From contig NZ_JBCFZM010000002.1 of the NCBI RefSeq assembly GCF_038594605.1, positions 805,288 through 869,287 on the forward strand: 64,000 bases of DNA, in the 5' to 3' direction. Source of the stretch: Alteriqipengyuania bathyomarina_B (GTDB taxonomy: Bacteria > Pseudomonadota > Alphaproteobacteria > Sphingomonadales > Sphingomonadaceae). The notes beneath the pieces were generated by a model. It saw nothing but the letters and a program-made list of their open reading frames with translations. It did not search any database and was not told the origin of the DNA. Of the stretch, positions 50,825 to 59,454 are shown in pieces (position 1 is the stretch's first letter; the number at the start of each line of letters is the position of its first letter). A program made the position numbers and the translations under genes.

Positions 50825-51148
50825 GAGAAACCCCTATATTCGTCCCCTTCGCTGCGGATCGTCGCCCGCTGGGTTCCACTCAACGCCCTTATGGTAAACA
50901 AGCCATTAAGGCGGGCGCGACTTTTTCGCAGGCCCCGGGGCAATGCGCGGCGGATCGGAGCGCCGCCGTTCGGAGCGCGTTCAGCCCGCAACCCTCACCC
51001 GCCATTTCGTTTAATCGGGAGCCGGATCGGGATAAGCGCTTGTTCGCGCATGCATGCCTGCTAAGAGCCGCGGCGCAACGCATGCACCCTTTTTCGTAAC
51101 CGTGCTGCGTGGGGGCAAACGGGTGGGACCGAGAGAGTAGAGGACGCA
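50825..51148. other. Intergenic region between the Sel1-like gene and dksA
   Basis: A 324-base divergent region with no gene. It contains the palindromic site at 50885-50912 and, before dksA, an AT-poor leader with no certain promoter assigned. Both flanking genes should start transcription here. Confidence 0.6.
50885..50912. promoter_or_regulatory. Palindromic site upstream of the Sel1-like gene
   Basis: GCCCTTATGG..CCATTAAGGC, two ten-base arms matching at eight of ten positions around TAAACAAG. It is AT-richer than its surroundings and may bind a regulator, perhaps CtrA-like because of CCATTAA; this is weak. Confidence 0.35.
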
Positions 51149-51607
51149 ATGGCTGCAAGGGCGCTCAGCGATAGCGAAATACTGGCGCAGGCCAACAAGG
51201 CCCTGCCGCCCGACTACGCGCCTGACGACGACGAAGAGTATATGAGCGAGCGGCAGCAGCATTTCTTCCGCAAGCTGCTGATCGAATGGAAGCGCTCGCT
51301 CCATTCGGAGGCGGGCGGCACTCTGCAGAGCCTCGCCGACACCCCGATGCGCGAACCCGACATGACCGACCGTGCGTCGAGCGAGACCGACTGGGGCATC
51401 GAGCTGCGCACGCGCGACCGCCAGCGTAAGCTGATTTCCAAGATCGAAGCGGCGCTGCGCCGGATCGACCAGGGCGAATACGGCTATTGCGAGGTTAGCG
51501 GCGATCCGATCGGCCTGCAGCGCCTGATCGCACGACCGGTCGCGACGATGACGGTCGAAGCGCAGGAAGCGCACGAGCGGCGCGAGAAAATCTCCCGCGA
51601 CGATTGA
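51149..51607 (+). CDS. dksA: DksA-type RNA polymerase-binding factor lacking the zinc cysteines
   Basis: A 152-residue DksA with the N-terminal helices (YMSERQQHFFRKLLIEWKRSL) and coiled-coil tip region (DPDMTDRASSETDWGIELRTRDRQRKLISKIEAALRRI). The C-terminal GEYGYCEVSGDPIGLQRLIARP keeps only the first of four zinc-binding Cys; the others are Ser, Thr and Ala-like. Zinc-poor DksA variants are known elsewhere. DksA works with ppGpp to adjust rRNA and stress transcription. Confidence 0.92.
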   Translation: MAARALSDSEILAQANKALPPDYAPDDDEEYMSERQQHFFRKLLIEWKRSLHSEAGGTLQSLADTPMREPDMTDRASSETDWGIELRTRDRQRKLISKIEAALRRIDQGEYGYCEVSGDPIGLQRLIARPVATMTVEAQEAHERREKISRDD

Positions 51608-51747
51608 AGACCGCAGGCAGGGCCCGCGACGCGCGGGTGGGTAACGGCGTTTAACTTTCCTTAGGCACTGCGGGTCTAGAAGAAACCAGACCCTCAACGG
51701 GTTCAATGATTACCAACCCAGCAAACGCGAAGGTTTCAGGACGCTTC

Positions 51748-52125
51748 ATGACTGCCATCGACACCCGATCGCTGAAGCGCGACAGCCTGTTTCTGTCCGC
51801 CGATCTCACGCTTGCCGACGGAGGCGAAGCGATTCGCGTGAAAGTGCGCAATCTCTCCGACGGCGGCATGATGGCCGAAGCGCCCTTGCGGGTGGAACGT
51901 GGCATGCGCCTTGGCGTCGATCTGCGCAATATCGGCCAGATCAAGGGCTCGGTCGCCTGGACCCAGGACAACCGCTTCGGGATCGTGTTCGATCATGAGA
52001 TCAATTCGAAGAAGGTTCGCGAAACCGCCGGTTCGGGCGATCATACTCCGCGCTACGCGCGGCCCTCCACGGTCGCCCCGGCGTCGGCCGCGAAATTCAG
52101 CACCGGCACCATCCGCAAAATCTGA
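51748..52125 (+). CDS. PilZ-domain protein
   Basis: A 125-residue protein with a PilZ c-di-GMP-binding-type core: KRDSLFLSADLTLADGGEA, then VRNLSDGGMMAEAP (the NxSxGG motif) and GSVAWTQDNRFGIVFDHEIN. The RxxxR switch is not obvious before the NxSxGG motif, so c-di-GMP binding may be weak. Start 51748 was preferred to 51706 because of its better upstream site. The C-terminal tail is disordered. Confidence 0.8.
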   Translation: MTAIDTRSLKRDSLFLSADLTLADGGEAIRVKVRNLSDGGMMAEAPLRVERGMRLGVDLRNIGQIKGSVAWTQDNRFGIVFDHEINSKKVRETAGSGDHTPRYARPSTVAPASAAKFSTGTIRKI

Positions 52126-52173
52126 CGATTGCCGCGCTGACCGGCGCGCAAAGGGCTGCTAGGGCCCTTGTCC

Positions 52174-53652
52174 GTGACCATTCGCGCCGCCTTCTCCTGC
52201 CTCGCACTCTGCACGCTCGCGCCGCTGCTTGGCGCGTGTAGCGGGAATGCGGACGAAGACGGCCTGCCGGTGGTCGTCATCGGCGAACCCGAATCGATCT
52301 TCGAGGATGGATTGCGCCTTTCGTCGGGCGCGCAACTGGTGCGCGATGCGACCAGTTCGGGCATCGTTGCGCTGAATGCACAAGGCGAGGTCGTTCCCGG
52401 GCTGGGCGAAAGCTGGATCGTTACCGATGATGGTCGCAGCTTCATCTTCCGCCTGCGCCAGGTCACCTGGCCCGACGGCGAGCCGCTGACCGCACAGGAT
52501 GCGCGCGCAAGCCTGCTCAGGACAATTACCGAACTGCGCGGCACGTCGCTGGGGCTCGACCTGCGCAAGGTGGAGGATATCCGCGCCATGACCGCGCGGG
52601 TGATCGAAATCCGCCTGACCGGACCGATGCCCGAGTTTCTCCAGCTGCTCGCCCAGCCGGAACTGGCGATCATCCGCGATGGTGAAAGCATCGGCCCGAT
52701 GCGGATGGAGCGCGAAGGCGAGACAGCGCTGCTGGAGCCTACGCCGCCCGAGCGAATCGGCCTGCCCGAACGTGAGAGGAGCGATACCGCAAGGTCGATC
52801 CGGCTGCGCGCGCTGCCGGGGGTGGAGGCCAATGAGGCCTTTGCATCGGGCGGGGCGGCGGCGCTGCTCGACGGGACGATCTTTACCCTGCCGCTCGCCG
52901 ATACGGGGCCGCTGGCGCGGGGCACGGTGCGGCTCGACCCCGCGGTCGGGCTGTTCGGTATCGTCGTCACCAACGACCAGGGTTTTCTCGCGGAGGTCGA
53001 GAATCGCGAGGCGCTGTCGATGACGATCGATCGCGCCGCGCTGGTCGAACAGTTCAGTCTGGGAGGCTGGCAACCCTCCGCCCGGATCGTGCCGGCCAGC
53101 CTGCCCGGCATTGCCAATCCGCAGACCGGGCGCTGGCCCGGCATGTCGCTCGAGGCCCGCCGCGAACAGGCGCGCGACCGCGTTACCGCGTGGACCCGGC
53201 AGACCGGGCAGCGGGCGCGCGTGCGGCTGTGGCTGCCGGACGGTCCGGGTGCGGACCGTCTGGTGAATGCACTTTCGATGGATCTGGCGACCATCGGCGT
53301 GGATCTGCGCCGCGCGCAGTTTCCGCAGGGCGCGGATCTGGTGATGATCGATCGCCTCGCCCGCTATCCGAGCGCGCGCTGGTTCCTCAACCAGTTCAAC
53401 TGCGCGCTGCTGCCCGGCCCATGCTCGCCCGATGCCGATCTGCTGGTCACCGAGTCGCTCTCGGCCAATGGCGCGCAAGAGGCCGGCAATCTGCTGGTGG
53501 AGGCGGAGGGTGCGCTGATCGCGCAAGAGGTGTATATTCCGCTCGGTGCGCCGGTTCGCTGGTCGCTGGTGCGCAGCGGGCTCGAGGGTTTTTCCGAAAA
53601 TTCCTGGTCCCGACACCCGCTTTATGCGTTGGCCGGGGTAGAGGCATGGTAA
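52174..53652 (+). CDS. ABC-type peptide-binding lipoprotein (SBP family 5)
   Basis: A 492-residue periplasmic binding protein with an N-terminal lipobox (LAPLLGACSGN). It shows the SBP_bac_5 segments VVPGLGESWIVTDDGRSFIFRLRQVTWPDGEPLTAQDARASL, consistent with a DppA/OppA-like fold. No permease or ATPase genes are nearby, so it may pair with a transporter elsewhere or have a different role. GTG at 52174 was chosen; TTG 52168 also possible. Confidence 0.85.
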   Translation: MTIRAAFSCLALCTLAPLLGACSGNADEDGLPVVVIGEPESIFEDGLRLSSGAQLVRDATSSGIVALNAQGEVVPGLGESWIVTDDGRSFIFRLRQVTWPDGEPLTAQDARASLLRTITELRGTSLGLDLRKVEDIRAMTARVIEIRLTGPMPEFLQLLAQPELAIIRDGESIGPMRMEREGETALLEPTPPERIGLPERERSDTARSIRLRALPGVEANEAFASGGAAALLDGTIFTLPLADTGPLARGTVRLDPAVGLFGIVVTNDQGFLAEVENREALSMTIDRAALVEQFSLGGWQPSARIVPASLPGIANPQTGRWPGMSLEARREQARDRVTAWTRQTGQRARVRLWLPDGPGADRLVNALSMDLATIGVDLRRAQFPQGADLVMIDRLARYPSARWFLNQFNCALLPGPCSPDADLLVTESLSANGAQEAGNLLVEAEGALIAQEVYIPLGAPVRWSLVRSGLEGFSENSWSRHPLYALAGVEAW

Positions 53653-53699
53653 ACCGGGCCTGTTTTGCGACGGGTCCGATCTGAACGGGGACCGATCGA

Positions 53700-54116
53700 A
53701 TGGGCGATACGCGCACGATGAACTTGCTGGGGGTGGAAGTACCGGCCGGCAACGATCCGGCTTCGGTCTATCGCCGGATCCAGATGATGGAACAGCTGAT
53801 GGAGCGCAGCATGACCATCCCGGGGATCAATTATCCCGTCGGGATGGATGCGATCGTCGGCCTGATCCCGGTGCTGGGCGATATTTTCGGCGTCGCCATG
53901 GGCACCTACATCGTCTGGGAAGCGCGCAATCTGGGCATGCCCAAGTGGCATATGTCGCGGATGATCGGGAATGTCGCCATCGACGGCGTGATCGGTTTCG
54001 TGCCGCTGGCCGGCGATATGGCCGACTTCGCCTTCCGCTCGAACACCCGCAATCTCAAGATCGTGAAGAAGTACATGTGCAAGCACCACCCGGACGTGTC
54101 GATCGTCGATTGCTGA
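53700..54116 (+). CDS. DUF4112 family small membrane protein
   Basis: A 138-residue protein with two hydrophobic segments in the shared DUF4112 pattern: YPVGMDAIVGLIPVLGDIFGVAMGTYIVWEA and RMIGNVAIDGVIGFVPLAGDMADFAF, both containing the GDxxD-type sites. Its function is unknown. It begins 47 bases after the lipoprotein gene. Confidence 0.85.
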   Translation: MGDTRTMNLLGVEVPAGNDPASVYRRIQMMEQLMERSMTIPGINYPVGMDAIVGLIPVLGDIFGVAMGTYIVWEARNLGMPKWHMSRMIGNVAIDGVIGFVPLAGDMADFAFRSNTRNLKIVKKYMCKHHPDVSIVDC

Positions 54117-54158
54117 GCGCATTTGGCGCTTCGGCAGCAAGACGCTAGGGCAGCGGCC

Positions 54159-54965
54159 ATGTCAGCCGACCAGAAAAAGGGAGACGTCACCTACGCCTCC
54201 TACCTCGATCTCGACCGCATCCTCGCCGCGCAGCATCCCCGCTCCGACGCGCAAGACGAGATGCTGTTCATAATCGTCCACCAGGCGAGCGAGCTGTGGC
54301 TCAAGCTGTGCCTGCACGAGCTGTTCGCGGCGCGCGAAGCGATCGCCGACGATCGCCTGCGCCCCGCCTTCAAGATGCTCGCCCGCGTGGCGCGCGCGCA
54401 GGAGCAGCTGATCCAGAGCTGGAACGTGCTCAGCACGATGACCCCGCACGACTATTCGCAGCTGCGCCCGCATCTGGGCACGTCGAGCGGGTTCCAGTCC
54501 GCCCAGTATCGGCTGATGGAATTCATCCTCGGCGGGCGCAAACCCAACATGGTCACGATGCATGAAGCCGTGCCCGAGGTGGCGGAGAAGCTGCGCGCCG
54601 AGCTCGCCCGGCCGAGCCTCTATGACGAGACGGTGAAGTTGCTTGCCAAGCGGGGCTTCGACATTCCCGCTGCGGTGCTCGACCGCGACCGCAAGGAACG
54701 CTGGGAGAAATCCGAGGCGGTCGAGGCGGCGTGGGCGCAGATCTACTCCAACCCGCACGATCACTGGGACCTTTACGAGCTGGCCGAAAAGCTGGTCGAT
54801 CTCGAATATCATTTCCAGCGCTGGCGCTTCGGGCACTTGAAGACGGTGGAGCGGATCATCGGGTTCAAGCGCGGGACGGGCGGCACCGCCGGCGTCGGCT
54901 ATCTCGAAGGCGTGCTGAAAGAGGTGTTCTTCCCCGAACTCCTTTCCGTCAGGACCGCCATTTGA
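54159..54965 (+). CDS. kynA: Tryptophan 2,3-dioxygenase
   Basis: A 268-residue haem dioxygenase that opens the tryptophan indole ring to N-formylkynurenine. It has TYASYLDLDRILAAQHP, the FIIVHQASELWLKLCLHEL helix, GTSSGFQSAQYRLMEF and the haem-ligand region LVDLEYHFQRWRFGHLKTVERIIG near the C-terminus (His). It is the first gene of kynA-kynB-kynU. The stop overlaps the kynB start (TGATG). Confidence 0.96.
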   Translation: MSADQKKGDVTYASYLDLDRILAAQHPRSDAQDEMLFIIVHQASELWLKLCLHELFAAREAIADDRLRPAFKMLARVARAQEQLIQSWNVLSTMTPHDYSQLRPHLGTSSGFQSAQYRLMEFILGGRKPNMVTMHEAVPEVAEKLRAELARPSLYDETVKLLAKRGFDIPAAVLDRDRKERWEKSEAVEAAWAQIYSNPHDHWDLYELAEKLVDLEYHFQRWRFGHLKTVERIIGFKRGTGGTAGVGYLEGVLKEVFFPELLSVRTAI

Positions 54966-55594
54966 TGGCGAAAATCCGGGATATTTCGCAGGTGCTCCGT
55001 CCCGAGTTGCCGGTATGGCCGGGCGATACCGCATTCGGCTTCGAGCGGACGTGGAAGATGGAAGACGGCTCGCCGGTCAATGTGGCGCGCATGACGATGA
55101 GCACGCATTCGGGCACGCACGCCGACGCGCCGCTGCATTATGCCGCCGATGGCGCGGATGCGGCGCACATGAGCCTCGACCCGTATCTCGGCACCTGCAT
55201 CGTGGTCGATGCGCGGGGCGTGGAGGGCGCCATCGACATCGGCGATCTCCCCCGGCTCGACTACGCCAACCGCGTGCTGTTTCGTACGTGGGATGCGTTT
55301 CCGCATGACGAATGGCGCAGCGATTGGCTGCCGATCGCGCCCGAAACCATCGAGTGGCTGTCAGCCCACGGCGTCGTGCTGATCGGCACCGATGCGCCCT
55401 CGGTCGACCCGCAGGAGAGCAAGACGATGGATGCCCACAAGGCGGTGCTGAAACACGACATGCGCATCCTCGAAGGGCTGGTTCTGGATGATGTGCCCGA
55501 GGGGCATTACGAACTCATCGCGCTGCCGCTGAAGGTCGGCGGCGGCGATGCCGGGCTGTGTCGCGCGGTGCTGCGGGAGTTGCCCGATGCTTGA
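54965..55594 (+). CDS. kynB: Kynurenine formamidase (cyclase type)
   Basis: A 209-residue metal-dependent hydrolase that converts N-formylkynurenine to kynurenine. It has the STHSGTHADAPLHY metal motif, the DYANRVLFRTWD segment and the later IGTDAPSVDP, AHKAVLKHDMRILEGL. The gene overlaps kynA by one base and kynU by eight. Confidence 0.95.
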   Translation: MAKIRDISQVLRPELPVWPGDTAFGFERTWKMEDGSPVNVARMTMSTHSGTHADAPLHYAADGADAAHMSLDPYLGTCIVVDARGVEGAIDIGDLPRLDYANRVLFRTWDAFPHDEWRSDWLPIAPETIEWLSAHGVVLIGTDAPSVDPQESKTMDAHKAVLKHDMRILEGLVLDDVPEGHYELIALPLKVGGGDAGLCRAVLRELPDA

Positions 55595-56864
55595 GCGGGC
55601 ACGCGAACTCGATGCAGCCGATAGCATCGCGCACTTTCGCGAGCGCTTCGATCTGCCCGAAGGGGTGATCTACCTCGACGGCAATTCGCTCGGGCCGCTG
55701 CCCAAGGCATCGCGTGAGCGTCTGCACTGGGTGATCGACGCCGAGTGGGGCGAAGGTCTGATCCGCAGCTGGAACGAGCTGCCGGGCGGCGGTGGCGACT
55801 GGATCGCCATGCCGCAACGCGTGGGCGCGAAGATTGCCCCGCTAATCGGCGCGCAGCCGCACGAGGTGATCGCGTGCGATTCGGTCTCGGTAAACCTCGC
55901 CAAGCTGATCGGCGCGGCGCTTTCGCTCAATCCGGACCGTAACGTCGTGCTGAGCGAGCCGGGCAATTTCCCGACCGACCTCTACATGATTCAGGGCGAC
56001 ACCCGCGTCGAACAGCGGCTAGCGCCGCGCGACGCGATGGTGGACGCGCTGGATGAAGACGTCGCGCTGCTGCTGTTGACGCATGTCCACTACAAGACCG
56101 GCGAAATGTTCGACATGGAGGCGCTGACCAGGGCCGCGCACGATGTCGGCGCGATCGTGCTGTGGGACCTCTCGCACTCGGGCGGTGCAGTGCCGGTCGA
56201 CCTGAACGGCGCGCAGGCCGACCTCGCGGTGGGCTGCGGCTACAAGTATCTGAACGGCGGCCCCGGCGCGCCCGCTTACGCCTTCGTTGCCGAACGGCAC
56301 CACGGCGATTTTGCGCAACCGCTGACCGGCTGGATGGGCCACGCGAAACCGTTCGCCTTCTCCGACGAATACGAACCCGCTCCGGGCGTCACCCGCCTGC
56401 TGGCCGGCACGCCGCCGGTGCTGGCGATGGTGGCGCTCGAAAGCGGCGTCGAGCTGATTGCCGAGATCGGGATCGAGCCGCTGGTCGCCAAGTCGCGCGC
56501 GCTGAGCGAGTTCTTCCTGGAGTGCTGCGTTGCCCACGGCGTGCTCCAGCTCCCCTCACCGAACCCTCTCCCGCAAGGGGAGAGGGCTTTTGCCGATGAG
56601 TTGGACCTCGTCAGCCCGCGCGACCCCGCAGGACGCGGCAGCCAGCTGAGCTTCCGCCACGAAAACGCCTACGCGCTGTCGCAGGCCCTGATCGCGCGCG
56701 GCGTGATCGGCGATTTCCGCGATCCCGACATCCTGCGCCTCGGCTTTGCGCCTGCGTATCTGCGCTTCGAGGATAGTGCCGAAGCCGCCCGCCACCTCGC
56801 CGAGGTGCTGGAAACCGGCGAGTGGCAGCGCGACGAATTTGCTACCAGAGCTGCCGTCACCTGA
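55587..56864 (+). CDS. kynU: Kynureninase, with an in-frame palindrome insert
   Basis: A 425-residue PLP enzyme that cleaves kynurenine to anthranilate and alanine. It begins AIDSIAHFRERFDLPEGVIYLDGNSLGPLP-like and has the PLP Lys region VGCGYKYLNGGPGAPAY and C-terminal GSQLSFRHENAYAL. Between about residues 322 and 336 the sequence PSPNPLPQGERAFADE is coded by a palindrome at 56550-56591, just before LVSPRDPAGRGSQLSFRH. The insert is in frame, so the enzyme may tolerate it. Confidence 0.95.
   Translation: MLERARELDAADSIAHFRERFDLPEGVIYLDGNSLGPLPKASRERLHWVIDAEWGEGLIRSWNELPGGGGDWIAMPQRVGAKIAPLIGAQPHEVIACDSVSVNLAKLIGAALSLNPDRNVVLSEPGNFPTDLYMIQGDTRVEQRLAPRDAMVDALDEDVALLLLTHVHYKTGEMFDMEALTRAAHDVGAIVLWDLSHSGGAVPVDLNGAQADLAVGCGYKYLNGGPGAPAYAFVAERHHGDFAQPLTGWMGHAKPFAFSDEYEPAPGVTRLLAGTPPVLAMVALESGVELIAEIGIEPLVAKSRALSEFFLECCVAHGVLQLPSPNPLPQGERAFADELDLVSPRDPAGRGSQLSFRHENAYALSQALIARGVIGDFRDPDILRLGFAPAYLRFEDSAEAARHLAEVLETGEWQRDEFATRAAVT
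56550..56591. repeat. Palindrome translated inside kynU
   Basis: CCCTCTCCCGCAAGGGGAGAGGG (within 56563-56587) is a perfect-type hairpin around GCAA. It is read in frame as PNPLPQGERA. Confidence 0.8.
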
Positions 56865-56875
56865 GGAGAAAGTCG

Positions 56876-57868
56876 ATGAAGTACCGCACGCTGGGCCAGG
56901 GTCTCGAAGTTTCCGCCATCGGAATTGGCTGCATGCCGATGGTTGCGGGCGGGAACATCACTTACGGTGCTGCGAACGCGGACGACGCGGTCGAAACCAT
57001 TCATCGCGCGATCGAACTCGGCGTCACCTTCTTCGACACCGCCGAAATCTACGGGCCCTTCCAGAACGAGGAGCTGGTCGGCCGTGCCATTCGGGGCAAG
57101 CGCGACGGCCTCGTCATCGCCACCAAGTTCGGCTTCGCCTTCGAAGGCAACCAGATCGTCGGCGCCGACAGCAGCCCGGCGAACATCCGCCGCGCCTGCG
57201 AGGGTTCGCTCAAGCGGCTGGGGATCGAAACGATTGATCTGTTCTACCAGCACCGCGTCGATCCCAAGGTCCCGATCGAGGATGTCGTGGGGGCGATGGC
57301 TGACCTCAAGGCGGAAGGGAAAATCCGCCATCTGGCGCTGTCCGAAGCGGGCGAGGAGACGTTGCGGCGCGCACACGCAACCCATCCGATCACCGCGCTG
57401 CAGAGCGAATATTCGCTGTGGGAGCGCGGGGTGGAGGATGGCATCCTGCCCGCCTGCCAGGAGCTCGGCACCGGCTTCGTGCCCTATAGCCCTCTCGGGC
57501 GCGGCTTCCTGACCGGCAGTTTCCGCAGCCGCGACGATCTGGCCGAGAACGACTGGCGGCGGCAGGACCCGCGCTGGTCGGAAGAGAATTTCGCCGCCAA
57601 CCTCGCCATCGTCGACACGATCCGCACCGTCGCCGACCGCAACGGGGCCAGCGTGGCGCAGGTCGCGCTTGCGTGGCTGATCGCACAGGGCGATCACGTG
57701 GTCCCGATCCCCGGGGCGAAGCGTATCGCGACCATGAGCGATTCCGCCGCCGGCGCCGATCTCGAACTGTCAGACGCCGATCTGGCCGAGCTGTCCGCAG
57801 CGGTTCCGCCGGGCGCCGCGCAAGGCCAGCGCTATAACGAACGCGGGATGCGAATGGTGCGGATTTAG
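56876..57868 (+). CDS. Aldo/keto reductase
   Basis: A 330-residue NADPH-dependent oxidoreductase. It has the TIM-barrel start MKYRTLGQGLEVSAIGIGCM, the catalytic FFDTAEIYGPFQNEELVGRA region (Asp, Tyr), the Lys in VIATKFGFAF, the His in LFYQHRVDP and the cofactor segment VPIPGAKRIATMSDSA. GAGGAGAA precedes the ATG. It lies 11 bases after kynU but a kynurenine role is not evident. Confidence 0.93.
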   Translation: MKYRTLGQGLEVSAIGIGCMPMVAGGNITYGAANADDAVETIHRAIELGVTFFDTAEIYGPFQNEELVGRAIRGKRDGLVIATKFGFAFEGNQIVGADSSPANIRRACEGSLKRLGIETIDLFYQHRVDPKVPIEDVVGAMADLKAEGKIRHLALSEAGEETLRRAHATHPITALQSEYSLWERGVEDGILPACQELGTGFVPYSPLGRGFLTGSFRSRDDLAENDWRRQDPRWSEENFAANLAIVDTIRTVADRNGASVAQVALAWLIAQGDHVVPIPGAKRIATMSDSAAGADLELSDADLAELSAAVPPGAAQGQRYNERGMRMVRI

Positions 57869-57915
57869 GGCGGGCGCCCCCCCGGTCCGACCCGGATTGT
57901 CCCGGCCCAGACCGT

Positions 57916-58254
57916 TTAACGGCACTGCGATGGAGAGAGCTTGAGATCGGTTCCTTTGCGGGACGCGGCGATCCTGTCTCCAACCTTGCAGCCGTGCAGC
58001 CGCGAGGGAGACACCCGCTTTCGTCCCACCAGGCCATCGTCTGTCATCGCGGCCACCGCCACTCGGGGTGGCAGGCCCCCGTCATTATCGGTGGTGCTCA
58101 GGCCGGTTATTCTCGCTTCAACCGGAGCATAATCGGTCGCGAATTCCCGATGGAAGCGAAGCTGGTACAGTCCGATGACGGCACCTGCCATCAGCAAACC
58201 GCCTGCAACCCAAAGCAGGCTTTGCAGACTTCTGCGATGAAGGATCTGCCTCAT
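57916..58254 (-). CDS. Membrane-anchored hypothetical protein
   Basis: A 112-residue protein with an N-terminal transmembrane helix (LLWVAGGLLMAGAVIGLYQL) and a soluble part with two Cys (LHGCKVGD, PSQCR). No family was recognised. It lies 94 bases from the S41 peptidase stop on the same strand. Confidence 0.55.
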   Translation of the reverse strand: MRQILHRRSLQSLLWVAGGLLMAGAVIGLYQLRFHREFATDYAPVEARITGLSTTDNDGGLPPRVAVAAMTDDGLVGRKRVSPSRLHGCKVGDRIAASRKGTDLKLSPSQCR

Positions 58255-58348
58255 GCGTCGATCTCGACATCCGACCATACCCGGTCGCGCCAGATATCGG
58301 GCAGGCAGTCGGGCGGGAAGGGCTGCCGCGCAACCGCTGCCGGAAAAC

Positions 58349-59392
58349 CTAGTTTCCCGTACATTCGCTGCCGAGCCATGCGAGCGCCGGTTCGAGCGCA
58401 TCGCCGTCCACTGCCACCTCCGGCACCAGCGCGCCTTCGATCATCGTGCCATCGCGATAGGCCACTTTGCTCGATGTGACGCCAAGGATGGCGCCGTCGC
58501 TCAGTTCGAAGGGCCGCACGGCAGTCGTATAGTTCGCGGATTTCGCGCCGAAGCTGCGGCTGTGTTCGCGACCGGTGAGCGCGATGGCGACCATTTCGCC
58601 GGTGCTGGAGGTGCGCGGTCCGAACAGGATGGCGACCGGGGCGTCGCCATTGGCAAGTGCGTATTGCGGCTCGCCCGTGTCGATCTCGCTCCCGGTCCCT
58701 GACGAGATTTCAGTCTCGCCCCGGACCCAGGCCGCTCTCCCCTCGACGCCGACGAAATAGCCGAACGGTCCGGGGCCGAGCAGCGGATCGAGCCCGTTGA
58801 GCATGGGCCACATATTGCCCCCGCCGTTCTGCCTGAGATCGACCACCCAACCGCATTTGGCCGACGAATCGAGATTCTGGAGAATGCCGACGAGACGCTC
58901 CCGATATTGCTCGCCGACGTCTTCATTGCCGCCGACGGTCATCAGGGGCGGCAGCATCAGATAGCCGATATCGCCATCGAGCGGCTCGCCCTCCGGCATG
59001 GCCGGCGCGGCGGCATTGCCACCTTCGCCGGAAGGCGCGCGGGCCTGCTGGCGCGGTTGAGGGATGAAGAGATAGCCGTGATTGTCGCCCATCGCGACCA
59101 CCGCGGCACGCAAGGCGGCATGCGTTTCGCCGGTGGTCCCGGCGTGGGCCGAAAGGACCTTGGTCGCGCGGCGCACGGCGTCCCAATCGATGTCCTGCCG
59201 GTTCATGTGATATTGCTGGAGGATATCCAGCGCGCGTTCGACATAGGCCTCAGGCGTCCCGTCTCCTGGCGACGGGTCCTCTGGCGCTTCGGCTTGGCCG
59301 ACGGCAGGATCGGTCCGTGCCGAGACGGTCGGCGCCATGCTCAGCGCGAGGAGCGCCGCCGCAAGCGGCCATTGAGCAAGCGATTTTCTCAA
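58349..59392 (-). CDS. S41-family peptidase (C-terminal processing type)
   Basis: A 347-residue periplasmic protease. The signal peptide starts at TTG 59392 (RKSLAQWPLAAALLALSMAPTVSA), with GGAGG eight bases upstream. The S41 core shows GWVVDLRQNGGGNMWPML, then APVAILFGPRTSSTGEMVAIAL with the catalytic Ser and RSFGAKSANYTT with the Lys. No PDZ domain is evident. It would act on misfolded or C-terminal substrate peptides. Confidence 0.85.
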   Translation of the reverse strand: MRKSLAQWPLAAALLALSMAPTVSARTDPAVGQAEAPEDPSPGDGTPEAYVERALDILQQYHMNRQDIDWDAVRRATKVLSAHAGTTGETHAALRAAVVAMGDNHGYLFIPQPRQQARAPSGEGGNAAAPAMPEGEPLDGDIGYLMLPPLMTVGGNEDVGEQYRERLVGILQNLDSSAKCGWVVDLRQNGGGNMWPMLNGLDPLLGPGPFGYFVGVEGRAAWVRGETEISSGTGSEIDTGEPQYALANGDAPVAILFGPRTSSTGEMVAIALTGREHSRSFGAKSANYTTAVRPFELSDGAILGVTSSKVAYRDGTMIEGALVPEVAVDGDALEPALAWLGSECTGN

Positions 59393-59454
59393 GCTCGTTC
59401 CTCCAGCTCGATAACCTGGCGGAACCGGTTGTGGTTCGGCGTATCGGTAAGGCG

